A DNA stretch of 64,000 nucleotides from Methanosarcina sp. MSH10X1 (GTDB taxonomy: Archaea; Halobacteriota; Methanosarcinia; Methanosarcinales; Methanosarcinaceae). Position numbers and translations under genes: made by a program. Location: NCBI RefSeq assembly GCF_004099695.1, contig NZ_SCHL01000001.1:310001-374000 (forward strand). Direction: 5' to 3'. Each line of letters starts with the position of its first letter. The stretch's first letter is position 1. Positions 62,395-64,000 of the stretch are shown here, piece by piece. The notes under the pieces were generated by a model that was not told the origin of the DNA, did no database searches, and saw only the letters and a list, made by a program, of their open reading frames with translations.

Positions 62395-62770
62395 CTGAAC
62401 CAAAACCTCCTTAAGATGAAGTATATGTGTCGAAGACTTTTACTTAATAATTTGAAATTGTCCTGGCTTACAGTCACTTTTAGCCCGAAATCAGCCTGAA
62501 AATATGATTTTATCAGCTGCCTTATCTGAAGCAGTATTAATCACAAAATTACTGATAATACTTCTATAAAAACATACCGGGTATCTGCCAATTCTGGAAT
62601 CTGAAACTGTGATTTCGCGAAAGGTACTGGAGATAAAAGCGGAAAGGCAGCCGGCACTGTTCTGTCCCTCTTAAAGTATTTACTTTAAGGGTAAGGGAGC
62701 TGACCGCCTGATACTTTAACTCATCTGTATTTATTTGCCCACGAGAATCTTGAGCTCTGCTTCCGGATTA
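62395..62770. promoter_or_regulatory. Thermosome promoter region
   Basis: These 376 bases hold the thermosome promoter on the minus strand (AT-rich at 62440-62590) and the 3' flank of rpiA. A near-perfect palindrome is present at 62670-62689. No gene is seen. Confidence 0.45.
62670..62689. promoter_or_regulatory. Palindrome between rpiA and the thermosome gene
   Basis: CTTAAAGTA-TT-TACTTTAAG is a perfect dyad of nine pairs around a two-base centre. It lies about 80 bases beyond rpiA and about 275 bases before the thermosome ATG. A regulator site or an rpiA 3' element are both possible. Confidence 0.45.
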
Positions 62771-63469
62771 TTATTTCCTGATTATCTCCACAGATCCGTC
62801 TTTTTTCCCGATATAGAGTTCATCCACATTGGAAAATATTCCATGCTCAACAACTCCCGGAATTAAGGATAGTTGGAGGGCAAGGTTTTCAGGGTCCTCT
62901 ATTACACCGAAATCTGTGTCAAGCACAAAGTTTCCATTGTCGGTTATCACAGGCCCGTCTTTTCTTAAAGCAGACCTCAGCTCGGGTTTCCCTCCCAGCT
63001 CCTTTATCTTTTCAATCACAAGGGTTTTTGCAAAAGGCAGGACCTCAACCGGCACAGCCCTATCAAGCTGAGTGCTCGTTTTTGATTCATCAGCTACGAC
63101 CAGAAAACGTTTTGCAGATGCCGATACTATTTTTTCCCTGGTATGTGCGGCTCCCCCACCCTTGATTGCGTACAGCTTCGAATCGATCTGGTCTGCACCG
63201 TCAATTGCAATATCCAGTTCCGGATGCTGGGCAAGAGTTGCCAGAGGGATGCCGGCTTCTATGGCAAGCAGCTCGGACTGGTATGAGGTGACAACGCCCA
63301 GTATTTCGAGCCCTTCTACCCTGACACGTCTGCCGAGTTCTTTTATAGTATACGCAACTGTTGAGCCCGTTCCAAGCCCAACTACCATTCCCGATTCAAC
63401 CATCCGGGATGCAGCAATGCCAGCTGCACGTTTTTCCGGGGAATCGGCGGATGTATTTCTTTCTGTCAT
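62771..63469 (-). CDS. rpiA: Ribose-5-phosphate isomerase A
   Basis: A 232-residue enzyme that interconverts ribose 5-phosphate and ribulose 5-phosphate. RpiA motifs are [52 protein letters not shown] and PGVVEHGIF. Active-site Asp, Glu and Lys are present. The frame is open for 29 codons upstream, but ATG 63469 with AGGAAAT fits the family length of about 230. In methanogens it feeds nucleotide synthesis from the reverse ribulose monophosphate pathway. Confidence 0.97.
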   Translation of the reverse strand: MTERNTSADSPEKRAAGIAASRMVESGMVVGLGTGSTVAYTIKELGRRVRVEGLEILGVVTSYQSELLAIEAGIPLATLAQHPELDIAIDGADQIDSKLYAIKGGGAAHTREKIVSASAKRFLVVADESKTSTQLDRAVPVEVLPFAKTLVIEKIKELGGKPELRSALRKDGPVITDNGNFVLDTDFGVIEDPENLALQLSLIPGVVEHGIFSNVDELYIGKKDGSVEIIRK

Positions 63470-63565
63470 GTATATTTCCTTCCGTTCGAATCCTGAAAAA
63501 ATAATTACCAGGATTTTAAGCTGGAGATTAAACTGGAAAGGTTCAAAATCCCGCAAATAAGGATT

Positions 63566-64000
63566 TCAGGGAGAAAGTCTTCTCCTGTCCCTCGGGAAAA
63601 GTACGGTATCCCTGATATTGTCGGTCCCGAGCATGGTCATGACAAAGCGTTCGCAGCCCATGCCCCAGCCTGCATGTGGGGGCATGCCGTATTCGAAAGC
63701 TTTAAGGTAGAACTCAAAGCCGTCAGGATTCAAGCCCTGTGACTCTATCCGGCTCTTGAGCAGGTCAGGAATATGGATACGCTGGGCTCCTGACGAGAGT
63801 TCCATCGTGCGGTGCATCATGTCAAAAGACTTGCTAAATTCCGGCCTGTCCTCGTAAGGCATGGCATAGAAAGGTTTAATCTCGGTTGGCCAGTCGATTA
63901 TAAAATAGTGTGATTCCCCTGTGGTCTCGTAGACGTAATCGCCCACAATATGCTCCCCGAGCGTGCCAAGATCATCTCCCCAATGCATTTTCTCTTCCGA
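63566..64000 (-). CDS. aspS: Aspartyl-tRNA synthetase, C-terminal part (archaeal type)
   Basis: The last 145 codons of a class II AspRS, cut by the window edge. Motif 2-3 region features are visible: [18 protein letters not shown], the substrate-binding [23 protein letters not shown] (in parts) with class II motif 3 Arg, and the typical C-terminus [11 protein letters not shown]. This is the archaeal/eukaryal form, often non-discriminating so that it also charges tRNA-Asn; discriminating residues lie outside the window. The frame is open to position 64000. It is upstream of rpiA on the same strand with about 95 bases between. Confidence 0.95.
   Translation of the reverse strand, partial: SEEKMHWGDDLGTLGEHIVGDYVYETTGESHYFIIDWPTEIKPFYAMPYEDRPEFSKSFDMMHRTMELSSGAQRIHIPDLLKSRIESQGLNPDGFEFYLKAFEYGMPPHAGWGMGCERFVMTMLGTDNIRDTVLFPRDRRRLSP

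Noticed and set aside
1-64000. CRISPR arrays and intact insertion sequences
   Set aside because: Tandem repeats seen have no unique spacers of regular length, and no transposase frame with terminal repeats was found.

Overview
The window looks like a stretch of Methanosarcina chromosome (Methanosarcinales, Euryarchaeota), read from gene content and signals rather than from any database search. Pointers are a group II chaperonin (thermosome), a NikR-type nickel regulator, an iron-sulfur flavoprotein (Isf type), a ferredoxin:disulfide reductase fused to a rubredoxin, a DUF2119 protein, a PEF-CTERM surface protein, YVTN/PKD surface proteins, a Trm5-family tRNA methyltransferase and an archaeal AspRS. 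Promoters show archaeal TATA boxes. Shine-Dalgarno sites read GGAGG or GGTGAT. Bacterial-type genes (uvrABC, azlCD, MarC, BASS symporter) are mixed in, as is usual for this genus. No tRNA, rRNA, CRISPR array or intact transposon was seen.

Layout. 0-6 kb: NikR paralog, tandem GNAT acetyltransferases, CaCA exchanger, MarC protein, Schlafen-type AlbA_2 protein. 6-12 kb: two overlooked tiny zinc-ribbon genes, PEP synthase, guanine deaminase, DUF5661 protein, circularly permuted GTPase. 12-19 kb: membrane-anchored Holliday-resolvase-like protein, an ATPase abutting an MscS channel gene, DUF421 protein, second MscS, azlCD. 19-27 kb: redox section with a siroheme/ferredoxin protein, nitroreductase, ferredoxin:disulfide reductase-rubredoxin, glutaredoxin and Isf-like flavoprotein, then an MFS exporter and an array of alternating hairpins. 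27-40 kb: DUF21 protein, tandem-domain SagB oxidoreductase, DJ-1 protein, DUF92 protein, flavin disulfide oxidoreductase, Trm5, a degenerate pyrophosphatase-like protein, a radical SAM/SPASM enzyme, a membrane metallophosphoesterase and a PEF-CTERM protein. 41-48 kb: uvrA-uvrC-uvrB on the minus strand. 48-56 kb: a decayed, AT-rich zone with GDPD, a lipoprotein, a 5'-damaged glycosyltransferase, a BASS symporter and a YVTN/PKD surface protein. 56-64 kb: S4-FtsJ methyltransferase overlapping DUF2119, a membrane-tethered J-domain/PKD protein with J-domain debris beside it, the thermosome, ribose-5-phosphate isomerase and the 3' part of aspS.

How genes fit together. UvrA, UvrC and UvrB form one excision-repair operon. 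The disulfide reductase, glutaredoxin and Isf-like flavoprotein probably pass electrons from ferredoxin to thiols and oxidants. The ATPase-MscS pair is arranged for coupled translation and may be one sensing/gating unit. Several gene starts depart from simple ATG calling: GTG codons that are really part of a GTGAT Shine-Dalgarno, three candidate CTG starts, and three apparently leaderless transcripts.

The most unusual items are the J-domain/TM/PKD protein, the radical SAM/SPASM enzyme with no adjacent substrate peptide, the ATPase-MscS pair, the overlapping zinc-ribbon pair, the hairpin array, and the pyrophosphatase-like and NikR-like proteins with altered metal ligands.
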